Of a DNA stretch of 64,000 nucleotides, positions 23,627 through 36,430 are shown in pieces. Under the pieces are notes generated by a model, which worked only from the letters and a program-made list of their open reading frames with translations, was not told where the DNA came from and searched no databases. The stretch spans positions 69,579,760-69,643,759 of the forward strand of contig NC_079499.1 in assembly GCF_030052815.1 (NCBI RefSeq), given 5' to 3'. Each line of letters opens with the position of its first letter. Position 1 is the stretch's first letter. Source of the DNA: Hevea brasiliensis (taxonomy: Eukaryota; Streptophyta; Magnoliopsida; Malpighiales; Euphorbiaceae). Both the position numbers and the translations under genes were made by a program.

Positions 23627-26356
23627 GGTCCAATTCACTTCCTTTCTTAAGTAAAGTTTATGTTTAACTTGAGATGAGTTGATTGGTGATGAAAACTGAT
23701 GGAATTGTTGAGTTATTGGACTGCCCAATTTTAGGCAGCCATGGGAGCCTATATTATTTGAGTATTCTGCCCGATTCACTTTTCTGGAATTATATTGAAT
23801 AAATATAGAGGTGCCAAGAATGAATATTGAAGTATTGGGAGGAGGAGGATTGCCAAATTGGGAGTGTAAATTCTCTTATGCAGGTTGTGATTGTTGGCAG
23901 TGTATAAATTAGGTTATAAGTGTAAATTTATGACTCCAATTAGTATGAAGCCAATTGGAGGTAAAACTAGACATAAAATAGGCCAACTTTCATGTAGAAG
24001 TGTTGTCCAAATTCTACTTAGAAGTGACCTAAAAGAATGACCAAATCCGGAATTGCATGACATGAAAACTCAGAATTTTGACTATATGAATAGTAGTCAG
24101 TATTTTGGCCATAACTCACTCAAAACAGGTCCAAATGACTTGAAATTTATACCATGGAAAGCTTAGACATAGAGCTACAACTCTTATGAAGACACCAAAA
24201 CCCAGAAATGACCAGAACCAAGACAAAATGCTTGCACAAGTTGGGTTACAAAAACTAGCCGAATTGACTTTGACCTAAAAATGACCTAAACTTTGCAATA
24301 TAAGTGCAACTTGACTAGCAATAGTAAAATGACTATAACTTGGTCCATATAACTCCAAATGCCCTAAAAATAGTGCCAAATTTTCACTAAGACATAGACC
24401 TACAATAATGGTATTTTGACCAAAACCCAAAAACTTAGGGAACTAGGTCAATTAACTTGATTAAGTTGGCATACCAAATCTGGAAATGGTTCAAATGACC
24501 ATTAACTCCAGCAAAGTGTTTTAAGTATAACTCCCACTAGAAGTCTTCAAACAAAATGAGCCATACCATTCTGGAAAGCTAAGAAATAGACCTTCAACTT
24601 TGTTTTAGACCTCTCCCTCACCTTATGAATGTAAGAAGCTCAAATGTTGGGTCAAAGCTACTGCCCTAGTTGAACATCCTGTCACTACAAGACCATTAAG
24701 TTTAGTCCAATAACTTGACCATAAGTAACTCTACAAGATTTAAAAAAAAATTACAATAAAAAATTCTTAGTGACCATAAGACATAGGGTAACATATCCTA
24801 TGAAAAGTAATAGACCTAAATATGGCAACAACCTACTCAAATAAAATTGGAAATGTGTAATACTAAAACTGCCTAGTAAGGAAACCAAAATTCAAAATTG
24901 ACCTAGTTATGGTCAATTGACCATAACTTGAGTTATACAAATCCAAATGACATGATTCAAAAAGGAAATTAAAGAAGACATAATGAGAAACAATTTAATG
25001 AAGAGAAGTCTGTTAAATTTACATTGTAGCTTGGTCCAATAGAAAGTAAACATTGGCCATGAAATCTGAATAATTACAATAAAATGCAATAAGCTTTGAA
25101 ATGAAATTGGCAACATATGTCAACATGTGAGGAATGAAAAATGGAACATATTAGTGACATTAAAACTAATTCACCTAGTGTGCATTAAAGGTCAACATTA
25201 TAGGTTGATTAATGAAAGGAATAGTATTAATAAAATTTAATTATTGAACCTTATTATTAGAAACAATTTAAATGAGTACTGAAACACTTTAAGTTGTGTG
25301 TTTCAGTTAGAAAAGACACTGGGAAAGGAAAAGACCCACTGAGCCAAGGCCAAGAGACGACTCATCAGAGATTTGTGCACAACTATTTTTTAATTAATTT
25401 TATTCTGAAAATTTCATATGACTAAATGACGTATTTTCCTTTAGTATTATATTTATCAAGTATTGGATTTAATTCAATGATTATTGAAATTGTTATAGTA
25501 TGTATGAATTTAGCTTTGTGAAATGATATTTTAACAAGTATTAAGCATTGTTGTGGATTGAATAAATTATGTTTTAGAAAATTTTGATAGAATATGTTTT
25601 GAATTGTGATAGGCAATTTGCATGGAAAAATACAAATTTATGTTTTGAATTGTGATGAGCATAAAAAATTATTGGATATTGGAATTGACTTTGAATCGAA
25701 TTGTGTTGTGATTTATGCTCACAAAAAGGACAAACAAAATTATGATATTATTTTATATCTCACTATAGATGCTTGACTAGGTTATTACCCGTCTCTCTTA
25801 TTTGTTGAGGAGACAATGGAGTTAGCTTTGTTTTGATTATCATGGTACGTGCACAGGCTTAGATTCTCCTCTTATTAGAGGTTAGATTTAAGTTCTTACT
25901 TGTTATGGCCCTTTCGGAAGTTTCATTATTAAGATGTGTATTGTGCAAGATGATTCGACCTCCCCGACCATGGGGAGTTAGAATCCGATTTGACCTCCCC
26001 GACCATAGGGAGTTAGGATCACCCCGAAGATGGCCCTTTCAGATTAGTCTTGCACAGTTAGTGAGATAAAGAATGGTTTTTGAATAGTAAAGAATTTCGA
26101 TTTCAAATGGGATTTATACATAATTGATTTTGTTGAAATTAATCTTTATTCCATGATTGCTGGAATTACTTTAAATGTCCAGTTGTGATTTGATAAATTT
26201 AATTTCTTGCTCAAAGTCATTTTAACTAATGATTTATATTATTGGCAACGAAGATTTTAACTTTTGGAATTTTATTGAATTTCAAGACTTTCAAATTAAT
26301 TATTATAATTTTGTCAATATATATTGCACTATGTTTTAAATTATAGTTGTGCACCA

Positions 26357-26373
26357 CTGAGTTCACCACTCAG
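26357..26373 (+). promoter_or_regulatory. Conserved LTR hairpin, subfamily II form
   Basis: CTGAGT (26357-26362) pairs with ACTCAG (26368-26373) around loop TCACC. It is preceded by GTGCACCA and followed by CGATAGC. It lies about 630 bp before the LTR end. Confidence 0.6.
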
Positions 26374-27002
26374 CGATAGCTTTGTATTCTGTCATAGGTG
26401 AAAAGAGCATAGAGCAATTGAGTAAGCTTCTTTAAAGACACATTCAGATCAACTCTAGGTATCATAGGTATACCCATGTACATAGGTTTTGATGTATGCA
26501 TGTAATAATATGTATATAAATTATTTGAGCAGTTGTATAAAAACTCTTGTAAAATATTTTGGTATGTAATTAAATGTAAATTATTGTAAATGTAAATTTG
26601 AGATTTCATTTACCTGAAAAGTTTTGTAATATTAATTTTTTAGTCTTGTAATCAATGAAATGTTTCTTTTATGATGAGGTTGGTTTGAAAATGAAATGAT
26701 TTGATTATTGAGATTGAATTGTGAGATGAAATGAAGTTTATTGGAGTTGTATTTAAAAAATCATATTGAGAGTGTTTTCCTTTCAGGTTTGAAGAACTAT
26801 TTTCTCAAAATAGAGCCGGCACTCTGCCGAAATTTTGAAAAATTTTTATAACACCAGATTTTAATCGATGATTTAAATTTCACGAGAATTGTTTTAAAAT
26901 CCCTTGTAGCATATTTAATGGGTTACCGGTAAGCGAAGTACGATAATTCATTAGGTGTACTACGGGATCATGTTACATCTTACGGAGGGGTAGGGTGTGA
27001 CA

Positions 27003-29625
27003 ATCCCTTCACAAATCAACGGTAGTATCCAGCTAAACCCAAAAAATTGTGAATCTCTGTGATATTTCTGGGTGGTCTCCAATTAAGAACAACTTCTATC
27101 TTATTTGGATCTACCTTGATGCCCTCTGCCGATACTATGTGCCCCAAGAATGATATTTCTTTCAGCCCAAATTCACACTTTGATAATTTGGCGTATAGCT
27201 GTTTCTCTCTTAAGGTCTGCAGTACAATCTGCAGATGTCTATCATGCTCTTCTACACTCCTCGAATAGACCGATATATCATCTATGAATACCACAACAAA
27301 CTGGTTGAGGTATGGTCTGAAGATAGTGTTCATCATATCCATAAAAGCAGCCAGAGCATTTGTTAACCCGAATGGCATGACCAAGAACTCATAATGGCCA
27401 TAACGGGTTCTAAAGGCAGTTTTAGGAATAATCTACTCTTATACTTTTAGTTGATAATAACCTGATCTCAAGTCAATTTTGGATAACACAGTTGCACCCC
27501 TCAACTGGTCAAACAAGTCATCAATGTGGGGTAATGGATATCTATTCTTTATTGTCACCTTATTCAACTACCGGTAGTCAATACATAAACGGAGAGTGCC
27601 ATCTTTCTTCTTAACAAACAACACTGGCGCTCCCCAAGGTGCCACACTAGGGTGGATAAAACCCTTGTCAAACAGTTATTGCAACTGCACTTTCAACTCT
27701 TTCAATTTTGCTGGATCCATTCTATATGGTGTTATGGAGATTGGGTCCACACCAGGCATAAAATCAATCTCAAACTACATGTCTCTTTCTGGAGGTAATC
27801 CTAGCAATTCATCAGGAAACACATCCGGAAAGTCACATACTGTAGGGATGTCCCTCAATGCTGGACTCCCCAATTGGGTTTTTATCACATGTGCCAAGTA
27901 TACTTCACACCCCTTTCTGATCGTTCTTCTGGCTAGTGTAGCCAAAATGATGTTTGATGGCAGTAACTGCCTCTCCCCATGTATTACCACATCACCGCAC
28001 AGAGGGAGACCAAAAATGACTGTCTTCAGTCTACAGTCAATTATGGTGTGATGCCTGGCTAACCAATCCATGCCCAAGATGATATCATAATCTATGAAGG
28101 GCATTTCAATCAAATTTGACAGAAAAACATGTCCTTGGATCACCAAAAGACAGTCTCTATAGATTCTGTTGACCCGAACCTCTTGTCCTAACATACTAGT
28201 TACTAGCACTTCAAAACCCATTTTGACACAAAGAACAGCAAGTGAACTGACTATGCTAGTACTAACATACGAGTGGGTTAAACCCGGATCAAACAACACA
28301 AATACTTCTTGATCAGAGATAGAAAATGTACCAGCCACAATATCAGAAGTTTTAGCTTCTTCCCACTGTCTCATAGTCTAGACTCTAGCTGGAGCACTCC
28401 CTTATCTTTGGCCCGGCTATGATGCCACTGCGGAAGCATTGCCTCTACCTCTGCCTCTTCCTCTGCTAACCGGTTGTGAACCTCTGGTAGTAGGACTCTG
28501 AATAGATCCTTCTGCAGTAGTAGGAGCTGAACCAAATCTAGGGGTACTGGTGTAGTCCTTAGCAAGATGACCCTTGCCTCCACAGTTAAAGCAAGCTCCC
28601 GTTGCCCAATAGCATTCTCCCCCATGAATCTTACCACAAGTCTCACAGGGGCGGGTAGGATATGAACCCCTGGTCAACTGCTGACCAGATCTAGGGGGTC
28701 TCTGTCCAGAGAATCTACCCCTTCGAAACCTTCCACCTCGACCTCTGCTAGGTCCCCCTAATTTTTTCTTCTTCCCAGAGGTACCATTAGGACTTTGCTG
28801 TACTGACTTTTCCCCTTTATCTTTCCCTGATTTCTCAGTCTTCTCTGATTTTTCTTTTACTGGAGTCGCTTCTGATTCAATTCTTTCCAACTCAAGTTCC
28901 TGAGAAATGAGCTCAGAAAAGTTACTGTGTCTGAATCCCACTACTTGCATCCTCAAACTGGGCTTCAAACCCGTCTCAAATCTATTACACCTTTCCTTGC
29001 TGGTCGAAAGGAGACTCCTAGCATAGTGGCTTAAGCGAGAGAGCTCCCTCTCATATTCTACCACTGTTCTGTTGCCTGGCTTCAAACTCAGAAATTCTAG
29101 TAGTTTCTGACCCACATATGCATCTGGGACGTATTTTTGTCTAAACTCTCTGATGAAGTCATCCCAGGTCAGTACTGGTGGTTCAGCCAAGCTGTTGGGG
29201 ATGGTCTTCCACCAATCATAAGCATCCCCTTGTAGCAAGGATACCGAATATTCAAATTTCAGCTCATCTTGGCAGTTTAATTTCCTAAATACTCTGTCCA
29301 TTCTTTCCAGCCATTGTTCTGCCTCTAGTGGGTCTACTGTACCCTTAAATTCCGCAGCCCCATACTTCAACAGCTTGTCATACTGTCTGACTGGAGCTTG
29401 AGGTTGCACCACACTAGTCTGGGGTAGAGCTTGAGGCTCCACCACAGTGGTCATACCCCCAGCCATTTGTTGAAACATTGTCGCCATCTGCTGTGCGAAC
29501 TGTGCAGGAAACTGTAGCATTTGTGGGGTAGGTGCCACTGATCCACTGACATTTTATAGAGCTGGGGCTTCCCCTTGTGCCTCAGCTTCAATAGATTACT
29601 CAACTGGGCTATCCCCTTCTTCCAT
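27003..29625 (-). pseudogene. gag-pol: Gypsy element G1: gag, protease, RT
   Basis: Minus-strand Ty3/gypsy polyprotein, Tekay/Del-like. The ATG at 29623-29625 (MEEGD) opens a frame that I can follow without a shift to 27016, interrupted only by stops. Two early stops lie before residue 29. A longer open stretch, 29538 to 28417, covers the retrotransposon gag domain (YDWWKTIP near 29210, FRQKYVPDAY near 29120), a basic RGRGGRFRRGRF region, and zinc-finger motifs CETCGKIHGGEC and CFNCGGKGHLAKDY. The last cysteine of the second is tyrosine. Protease follows from about 28374 with FDPGLTHSY at 28267-28293, where the catalytic DSG/DTG is DPG. RT shows PFGLTNA near 27370 and FIDD at 27277-27282. The frame continues at 7809 across the solo LTR. 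Inactive. Confidence 0.9.
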
Positions 29626-29784
29626 ATCAGTCCGGAGTAGGATATCTTTAACATAAGGAGATTTCCCTCCGTTAGTTCATATTTATGATGTAATGCACTG
29701 TATGTAACAAATAAGGACATTGAGCAGTTGTACTTAGCAAAGAAAAGACACAAATTCACAAGTTAAAACATACTTTAAAAATTT

Positions 29785-29796
29785 GCTCTGATACCA
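29785..29796 (-). other. Primer-binding site of G1
   Basis: GCTCTGATACCA is the reverse complement of TGGTATCAGAGC, eight bases from the LTR edge. About 160 bp of leader separates it from the gag ATG. Confidence 0.9.
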
Positions 29797-30525
29797 CTAA
29801 AACATCTCACATCTTACCCCTCTGTAAGGCATAGCATGATCCCGTAGAATACCTAATGAACTATCGAACTTCACCTATCGATAACTCATTAAGTACCCTA
29901 CAAGGGATTTTAAAATCATTTTCTTACTTTTCAGAAGTGGTGAGCATTTTCTAATAGGTATTAAAATATTTTATTAGAGTTTGAAAAATAGTTAAAATTT
30001 TTGTCCTTTTTTATTTTTCCGCAAATTTTAGAAAAATTTCAGCAGAGTGCCGTCTGTATTTTAATAAAACAATTCTTCAAATACCTGAAAAAAACATTTC
30101 CATTGATTTATCTCATCAACTCAACAACTTCAACATCCACCGCAATAAATTTCAACGTCATTTCTCAAATTCCAAAATTCAAATCAATAATTTCCAATTC
30201 AATATCATCCAAAATAATACTAAGTAATTTCATTCAAATTAAAACAAAATAATTTCATTCCCAATTTCATTAAAGTTAAAACAATTTACATTTAGCAATC
30301 CAAAATTTACATTAGAAAAATTCAAACTAATATTATTACAAACTTTATACAACTGCTCATGACCAGTTCTACATGTACATACATTTACATACATCAAAAT
30401 AATTATTACAATCAGGGTATAAAATATACCCGATAGAACTTTAGGGAAGGTGGCTCCACAATCCTTAGCAGCTCACTCTGCTGCTCCTCTAGTCTCTATA
30501 TATGTGACGGCAATAACAGCCATCG

Positions 30526-30543
30526 CTGAGTACTATGACTCAG
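30526..30543 (-). promoter_or_regulatory. Conserved LTR hairpin in G1 LTR
   Basis: CTGAGT (30526-30531) pairs with ACTCAG (30538-30543), next to reverse-complemented GTGC.CCA. It is about 720 bp from the LTR end, as in the others. Confidence 0.55.
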
Positions 30544-32402
30544 TGGTGCGCAACATACTAAAATAACTTTTATGCAGAATTTGAATCACACTTATTCAAA
30601 AATTGAACTGAACATGAGAAATAAATACAAAACATGATATATATGCATTTAATCCAAACAATTTCATTTCGAAAGTCTCACAACAAATTTCATAAAAGCA
30701 CACAGTTATATCATGCCATTCGAAACAATAATCATCTCAATAGCCAGAGGCTTATGAGAAGTCACATCACAAGGCTAGCTAGCTCAAATATATGGATATC
30801 CATTCAATTTCTTCTTATACGGGCACACACCTCAACACTTCAGCCAGAGAAGGAATCAAAATTCGAAACTAATTTCCCCTACTAGTCATATTAGTGAGGT
30901 ATTCAAATATATAGTCATGACACTGTGGTTTCAAAGCTGTTTTAGCAATTCACTAAACATTTAATGCCATTTTAAATATATACAAGTAAACTTTCAACAA
31001 TTTAAGTCAAAAGCATAATATAAATTTCATGCACTTTGTAAATGAATTTTAAAGAATATTGATGTTGTGCACAAACCTTATACGAATGGCCTCTTGGCCT
31101 TAACTCGATGCCTCGGGTTCTTTCTCGATATTCTTTTTCACTAAAACACACAGTTTCACAGTGTTTCAGTATCACAACTTATCATAAATCCAAAAATAAA
31201 TTCAAATATACTTATACCTAGCTTTAATATGCTAAACTTAACGTTCTTTAAAATTTGTATTTCGGGGTTACTATTCATGATACTATTTAAGTCAATTTGT
31301 TGACTTTCTAATGCTTAATAAGTATGGGAATTCTAATTTCACCCACATACCACATTTTGGTTACCTAATTTGTTGGTTTTGGTTGTTTTCTCAAATTTTA
31401 ATCTTTTAGGCAAAATTTCAAATTTTCAGTTTTGGTGTCTTGTTTTGCACTGCTCCATTGGTTATGTTGCTGTTAGAATTTGGCTAAGTTTTCTTCATAT
31501 AAATTGTTCCTTGTTGTCTTAACTTTATTTCCCTTTTTTAATCACTCCATTTGGAGTTTTGTAGCTCAAGTTATAGCCATTTGAACATAGCTGGCCGGAT
31601 TGGTCTAACCTAGATTTTCTGGGCACCTAATTTGGTTCTGGCAGTTTTGGGTCACTAATTTTGGGTGGATAAATGACTTGGTTAAGGGCATAATTTGGAC
31701 TTGTGTTCATCATGAAAGTTGTAGGGCTATGTCTCAGATTTCTACTGGTAAAATTTCAGGTCATTTGGACTTGCCTAGTCCATGTTATGGCCAAATAAAC
31801 AGACATTGTTCATTTGGTCATTTTTGTACAGGTCAGTTTGCCTAATCCGGATTTGGCCACTTTGTTCACTATGCTATGGTCACTTTCTGGGCATGATTCC
31901 TAAAGGAAAAATGTGCCATTTTGTGTCTAGTTTCATTCACAATTTGCTTCATACCAATTGGGTTGGTAAATTTTCAGTTTTGGTCCCTGAAAGGGACCTT
32001 GGTGATGCTGCCTGTAGAATGACCATAACCAATCCAAATTTAAACCTAGTTCTAACACTTCCTACACACCACAATTGGTCATACATGACCATTTTTCAAC
32101 TCAAGCAAGGTTAAACACACCATTTGGCTACTTCTCACCTTTTTCCTCCCAAACCCTAGGTGCTAAAACCCTAATTTTTATGCTTAGCTCAATTGATGAA
32201 ATCTAAATGCATAATTTGTACTTATACACTCATTTACACTTAACTGCATTATTTGCATCAAAATCATTCATTCTCAACCCTACATACTACTGGCCGAAAT
32301 TTATGTAGTTTTTTAACATATCATTTTGTTTCATTTTTCAACAAATCATCACTCAATCAAATTGCCTAAGTATGAATATAAAGATACAAAAAGAGAAATC
32401 AA

Positions 32403-32408
32403 ACTAAC
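32403..32408 (-). promoter_or_regulatory. Splice-donor consensus in G1 LTR
   Basis: On the minus strand ATAAAG|GTTAGT, 894 bp from the LTR start at 33302. Position agrees with the other seven LTRs. Use is inferred. Confidence 0.4.
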
Positions 32409-33302
32409 CTTTATGCAGAATTTTTCACCTCTTCAAAACTTCTTCCTTTCTTTTTTTTTTTTTTTCAAGCTCCTTATCAAGGTTTGAATACAAGATTTAA
32501 TTATGAAAATTTAAGTTTCTATGGTGGGATTTAGGGTTTATGGAGCTTGGGTTGAGTGCTCTAATGGAGTTATGTGAGAGAGAGAGAAGGGAGAAGGTGT
32601 TACGACAACAAGAAGAAGAAGAGTGAATTTTATTTTTTTTTTCTTTTCTTTTATGTATTTTTAACTCTTTACTAAGACACACAATTATCTTAAAATTTCA
32701 AATTTTTTTATTATTAGGTTTATTACATCATGCATGATGTAATAAACTTTTTTAACTTTTTCCTTTTTCCTCTCTTTTTTTTTTCATTTATTTTTTCTTA
32801 GTTCTTTAATTTAATTCTTGATTCCAAAATTTGCTTTTCTCTAGTTTTATTGGACAGTTAAGTCAGGAGTCAGCTCTTGGAGTGAATTGACCAAATTGCC
32901 CCTCGCCGATTCGATCCGGTTTGCAATTAATTCAATATTTCTTCCGGATCTCTGACCTAATTATTTGATCTGCTTAACAATTCTTTTTCATGATTTTCTC
33001 TTTTCCACTATGTTCAATAGTCCTAAGGACCGCGGTGTCACATTTTACTATTTGAAATTTGAGTTTAAATCGACCTTGTAGTCCTTCCCAAGAAGGTTAC
33101 CCATTGCTGTGACTCTCTGCTCATTTAACTTCTTGTGTTCTATTTTTTTTATTTATACTTAACTATTTGACAATTACTAATTATTTGTTTTCAGGGCTTA
33201 TCTAGTTGTCTTAGAGGTGGTTCTAATCCCCTTAATTATCCAGATCGACACCGGTCACCAGAACAGTAAAATATACCAGGCTATGCAAATAGGGGTGTTA
33301 CA

Positions 33303-33568
33303 TGAAACCTGCTAGTCAAACTAACAGCATGTGCGATATCCGGCCTAGTACACATCATTGCATACATCAAACTTCTAATAGCCAAAGCATATGGAATCTT
33401 GGCCATTTTATCTCTTTCTTTAAGTGTCTTTGGAGACATCTAATTAGAAAGGTGGATACCATGTCTCACTGGTAACAATCCTCTCTTGGAAACAAACATG
33501 TTAAACCTCTTTAACACCTTTTCCAAGTATAGACTGTGGGATAAACCAATTATTCTTTTCGCTTTATC
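33303..33568 (-). pseudogene. pol: Copia RT fragment between two gypsy insertions
   Basis: The minus strand encodes part of the RT thumb and connection, from the IIGLS-LYLEKVLK block (near 33540) to CTRPDIAHAVSLTSR (near 33320). It contains a TAA in place of a lysine codon near 33440. It is cut on the left by the end of G1 and on the right by a forward LTR, and was the site both entered. It overlaps in content with the remnant at 2740-3881, so it belongs to another copia copy whose remainder is not in view. Confidence 0.85.
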
Positions 33569-34465
33569 TGTAACACCCTTATTGGCATAGCCTGATATAT
33601 TTTACTATTCCGATGACTGGTTTTAGTCCGGACAAGTAAGAGAAGTAGAACCACATCTAAGACAACTAGATAAGCCCTGAACACAAATAATTAGTAATTG
33701 TCAATTAGTTAAGTTTAAATAAGAAAAATAGAACACAAGAAGTTAAATGAGCCGAGAGTCACAGCGATGGGTGACCTTCTAGAGAAGGACTGCAAAGTCG
33801 ATTTAAACTCGAATTTCGAACAGTAAAATGTGACGCCGCAGTCCTTAGGACTATTGCGAACACAGTGGAAAAGAGAATCACGAAAAAGAATTGTTAAGCC
33901 GGTCAAATAATTGGGTCAGGGATCCGGAAGAAATATTGAATTATTTACAAACCGGATCAAACCGGCGAGGAGCAATTTGGTTAATTGACCCCTGGAGCTA
34001 ACTCCTGACCTGACTGTCAAATAAAATTGGAGAAAAGAAAATTTTGGGATCAAGAATTAAATTAAAGAACTAAAGAAAAATAAATGAAAAAAAAAGGAAA
34101 AAGAAAAGTTGAAAAAGTGAAAAAGGTTTATTACATAATGCATGACATCATGCATGTGCAATAAACTTAATAATTAAGAATTTAAAAATTATGGGATAAT
34201 TATTTATTAATTTAGCTAAAATTTAAAAGAAAAGAAAAAAAATTTTTTTCTTCTTCTTCCTTCATTGTGGCCACCACTCCTTCTCTCTCATTCTCTCTTC
34301 CTTTTCTTCCATGGATGCCTATTTCAAGCTCATTAAACCTTGAATTTTCCACAAATTTTCATGATTCAATCCTTAGAAAACCTCTAAATCACCTATGAAT
34401 GGAAGATTGGGCATAAGAAATTGAGAGAAATTGAAGGAAATAGAAGATTGAAATTCATCAATTAA

Positions 34466-34472
34466 GGTAAGT
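34466..34472 (+). promoter_or_regulatory. Splice-donor consensus in LTR at 33569
   Basis: AATTAAG|GTAAGT, with GT at 34467, 898 bp from the LTR start. It is an ideal plant donor sequence. Use is inferred. Confidence 0.5.
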
Positions 34473-36410
34473 TAATGTTCAAGCTAAATTACTTTAGATA
34501 TCTTGAAATTTAGCTTAATTATGTTTAGTTAGCATTAGAAATGAAGTAATTAAATTGAGAAAATTGAAAAAAAAAAATTGTATGATTGGAAAGGGAAGAA
34601 TTTCAGCCAGCCATAGATTTATGAGAGTATGATGTGTTTTGATTGAATTAAAAGAGTATGTAAGCTTGAATGAGTTGAGAAATGGTGTTGATATGCTTGG
34701 AATCAATTAAATGTAACAAATCAAGTGAATTAGGGTTTGAACCTAGGGTTTTGGAAGACAAAAATTGGATAATTGGTCAAATGGTGTGTTTGACCTTGTT
34801 TGAGCTGAAAAATGGCCATATGTGACCAATTGTAGTATGTTGGAAGTGTTAGAATTAGGTTTAAATTTGGATTGCTTAGGGCCATTATGTAGGCAGCAGA
34901 ACCAAGGTCCCTTTCAGGGACCAAAACTGAAAATTTACCAACCCAATTGGTGTGAGGCCAATTGGGAATGAAACTAGACACACAATGACACATTTTTCAT
35001 TCAGGAGTCATGCCCAAAAAGTGACCATAGCATAGTTAACAAATTGGCCAAATCCGAAAATGGGTGTTCTGACCTGTACAAAAATGACCAAATGAACAGT
35101 GTTTGTTTATTTGGCCATAACTTGGGTTAGGCCAGTCTAAATGACCTGAAAGTTTACCAGTAGAAAGCTCAGATATATACCTATAACTTTCATGAAGAAC
35201 ACAAACCCAAATTATGCCCTTAACCAAGTCATTTAGCCACCCAAATTTAGTGACCTAAAACTGCCAGAACTAGTTTTGTTGCCCTGAAAATCTGGGTTAG
35301 ACCAATTCGGCAGCCATGATTCAAATGGCTATAACTTGAGCTACAAAACTCCAAATGGAGTGATTCAAAAAGGGAAATAAATTTAAGACAATAAGGAACA
35401 ATTTCTATGAAGAAAACTTAGCCAAATTCTAACAGCAACATTACCAATGGAACAGTATAAAATAGGACACCAAAACTGAAAATTTGCAATTTTGCCTAAA
35501 AGACCTAAGTTTTGAGAAAACAACCAAAACCAACAAAATTGGTGACCAAAATATGGTATGTGAGTATAGTTGGAGTTCCCATACCTTTTAAGCATAAGAA
35601 AGTCAATATTTTGACTTGAATAGTACCATAAATAGTAACCTCAATATGAAAATTTTCAAGAATGAAGTTTAAGCATATATGAATTAATTATTGGAATTAT
35701 TGTGAGGCAAAGATACTGAGACACTATAAATTTCATGTTTCAGCTAAAAAAGACTCAGAAGGTTTAAGAGACTGAGTCAAGGCCTAGAGGCGACTCACGT
35801 CAGGTTTGTGCACAATAAACCTTAATTTATCATTTTCTCATAGAAAATTTGTTTAGTTATGCATTGTGAAATTATTGTGTTAATTATAGGTTTTGAGAAC
35901 TATTGTGTTGTGACTTTGGGAATGAAAATTTGACTTTAGAAATTGATTGTGTTTTGCATAAAATATTTGAATAACTTGATTTAAATTATTTTTAATTCAC
36001 ACTTGGCATAGCAATATTAATATGTTCCTCCTCCACTTGTGGGGTGAGTTTGATACTTGACTATATTCCTCCCTCTTTGGCTTTCCAGTCAGGAGGTGAG
36101 TTTGGATGAGTACTCATTAGCTAGCTAGCCACCTCCCTCATTGATTTCAATTAGTGGGGTGAGTTTGCCTTGTCGTGGTGTACAACACGACATGTTTAGA
36201 AATTTTGTGTTATGGCCTAAGTTGTGTTATTGATTGACAACACTATGATTATTAAATTGTTTGATCAAATTTGTGTTATATTAAGCTTTGAAAATTATGA
36301 TTTGCTATAAATGTGATTTGAAAAATTGTGAAATGTGATTGTGAGATTTTTGAATTATGAATTGTTCATAAATGTTTTCTATTACGCATTTTGTATTTTA
36401 TTGTACACTA

Positions 36411-36430
36411 CTGAGTATTTTTATACTCAG
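36411..36430 (+). promoter_or_regulatory. Conserved LTR hairpin, subfamily I form
   Basis: CTGAGTAT (36411-36418) pairs perfectly with ATACTCAG (36423-36430) around loop TTTT. CGATAGC follows. Confidence 0.65.

Larger units (their letters stand above)
7810..27002 (+). mobile_element. Solo gypsy LTR, subfamily II, split by copia
   Basis: The LTR starts TATAACACC (mutated TGTAACACC) at 7810 and ends GTAGGGTGTGACA at 27002. It is flanked by ATCCC at 7805-7809 and 27003-27007. A copia element occupies 7885-22819, with the duplicated GCTTA at 7880-7884 and 22820-22824. Without it the LTR is about 4.25 kb. No primer site, gag or pol lies between the two ends, so it is a solo LTR left by LTR-LTR recombination. 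It resembles LTRs at 46488-50407 and 61345-64000. It sits inside reverse-strand G1 pol. The segment 22825-27002 otherwise holds only LTR sequence. Confidence 0.9.
29805..33302 (-). repeat. G1 5' LTR, subfamily I
   Basis: Reverse-strand LTR of 3,498 bp. Its element-sense start is the reverse complement of AATAGGGGTGTTACA at 33302, matching LTRs A, B and C (TGTAACACCCCTATTTGCATAGCC). The element-sense end at 29805 shows a mutated terminal CA. The 3' LTR of G1 is missing because the left side is truncated near 7196. No gene is seen in it; ORFs at 30001, 30634 and 31782 are unsupported. Confidence 0.9.
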
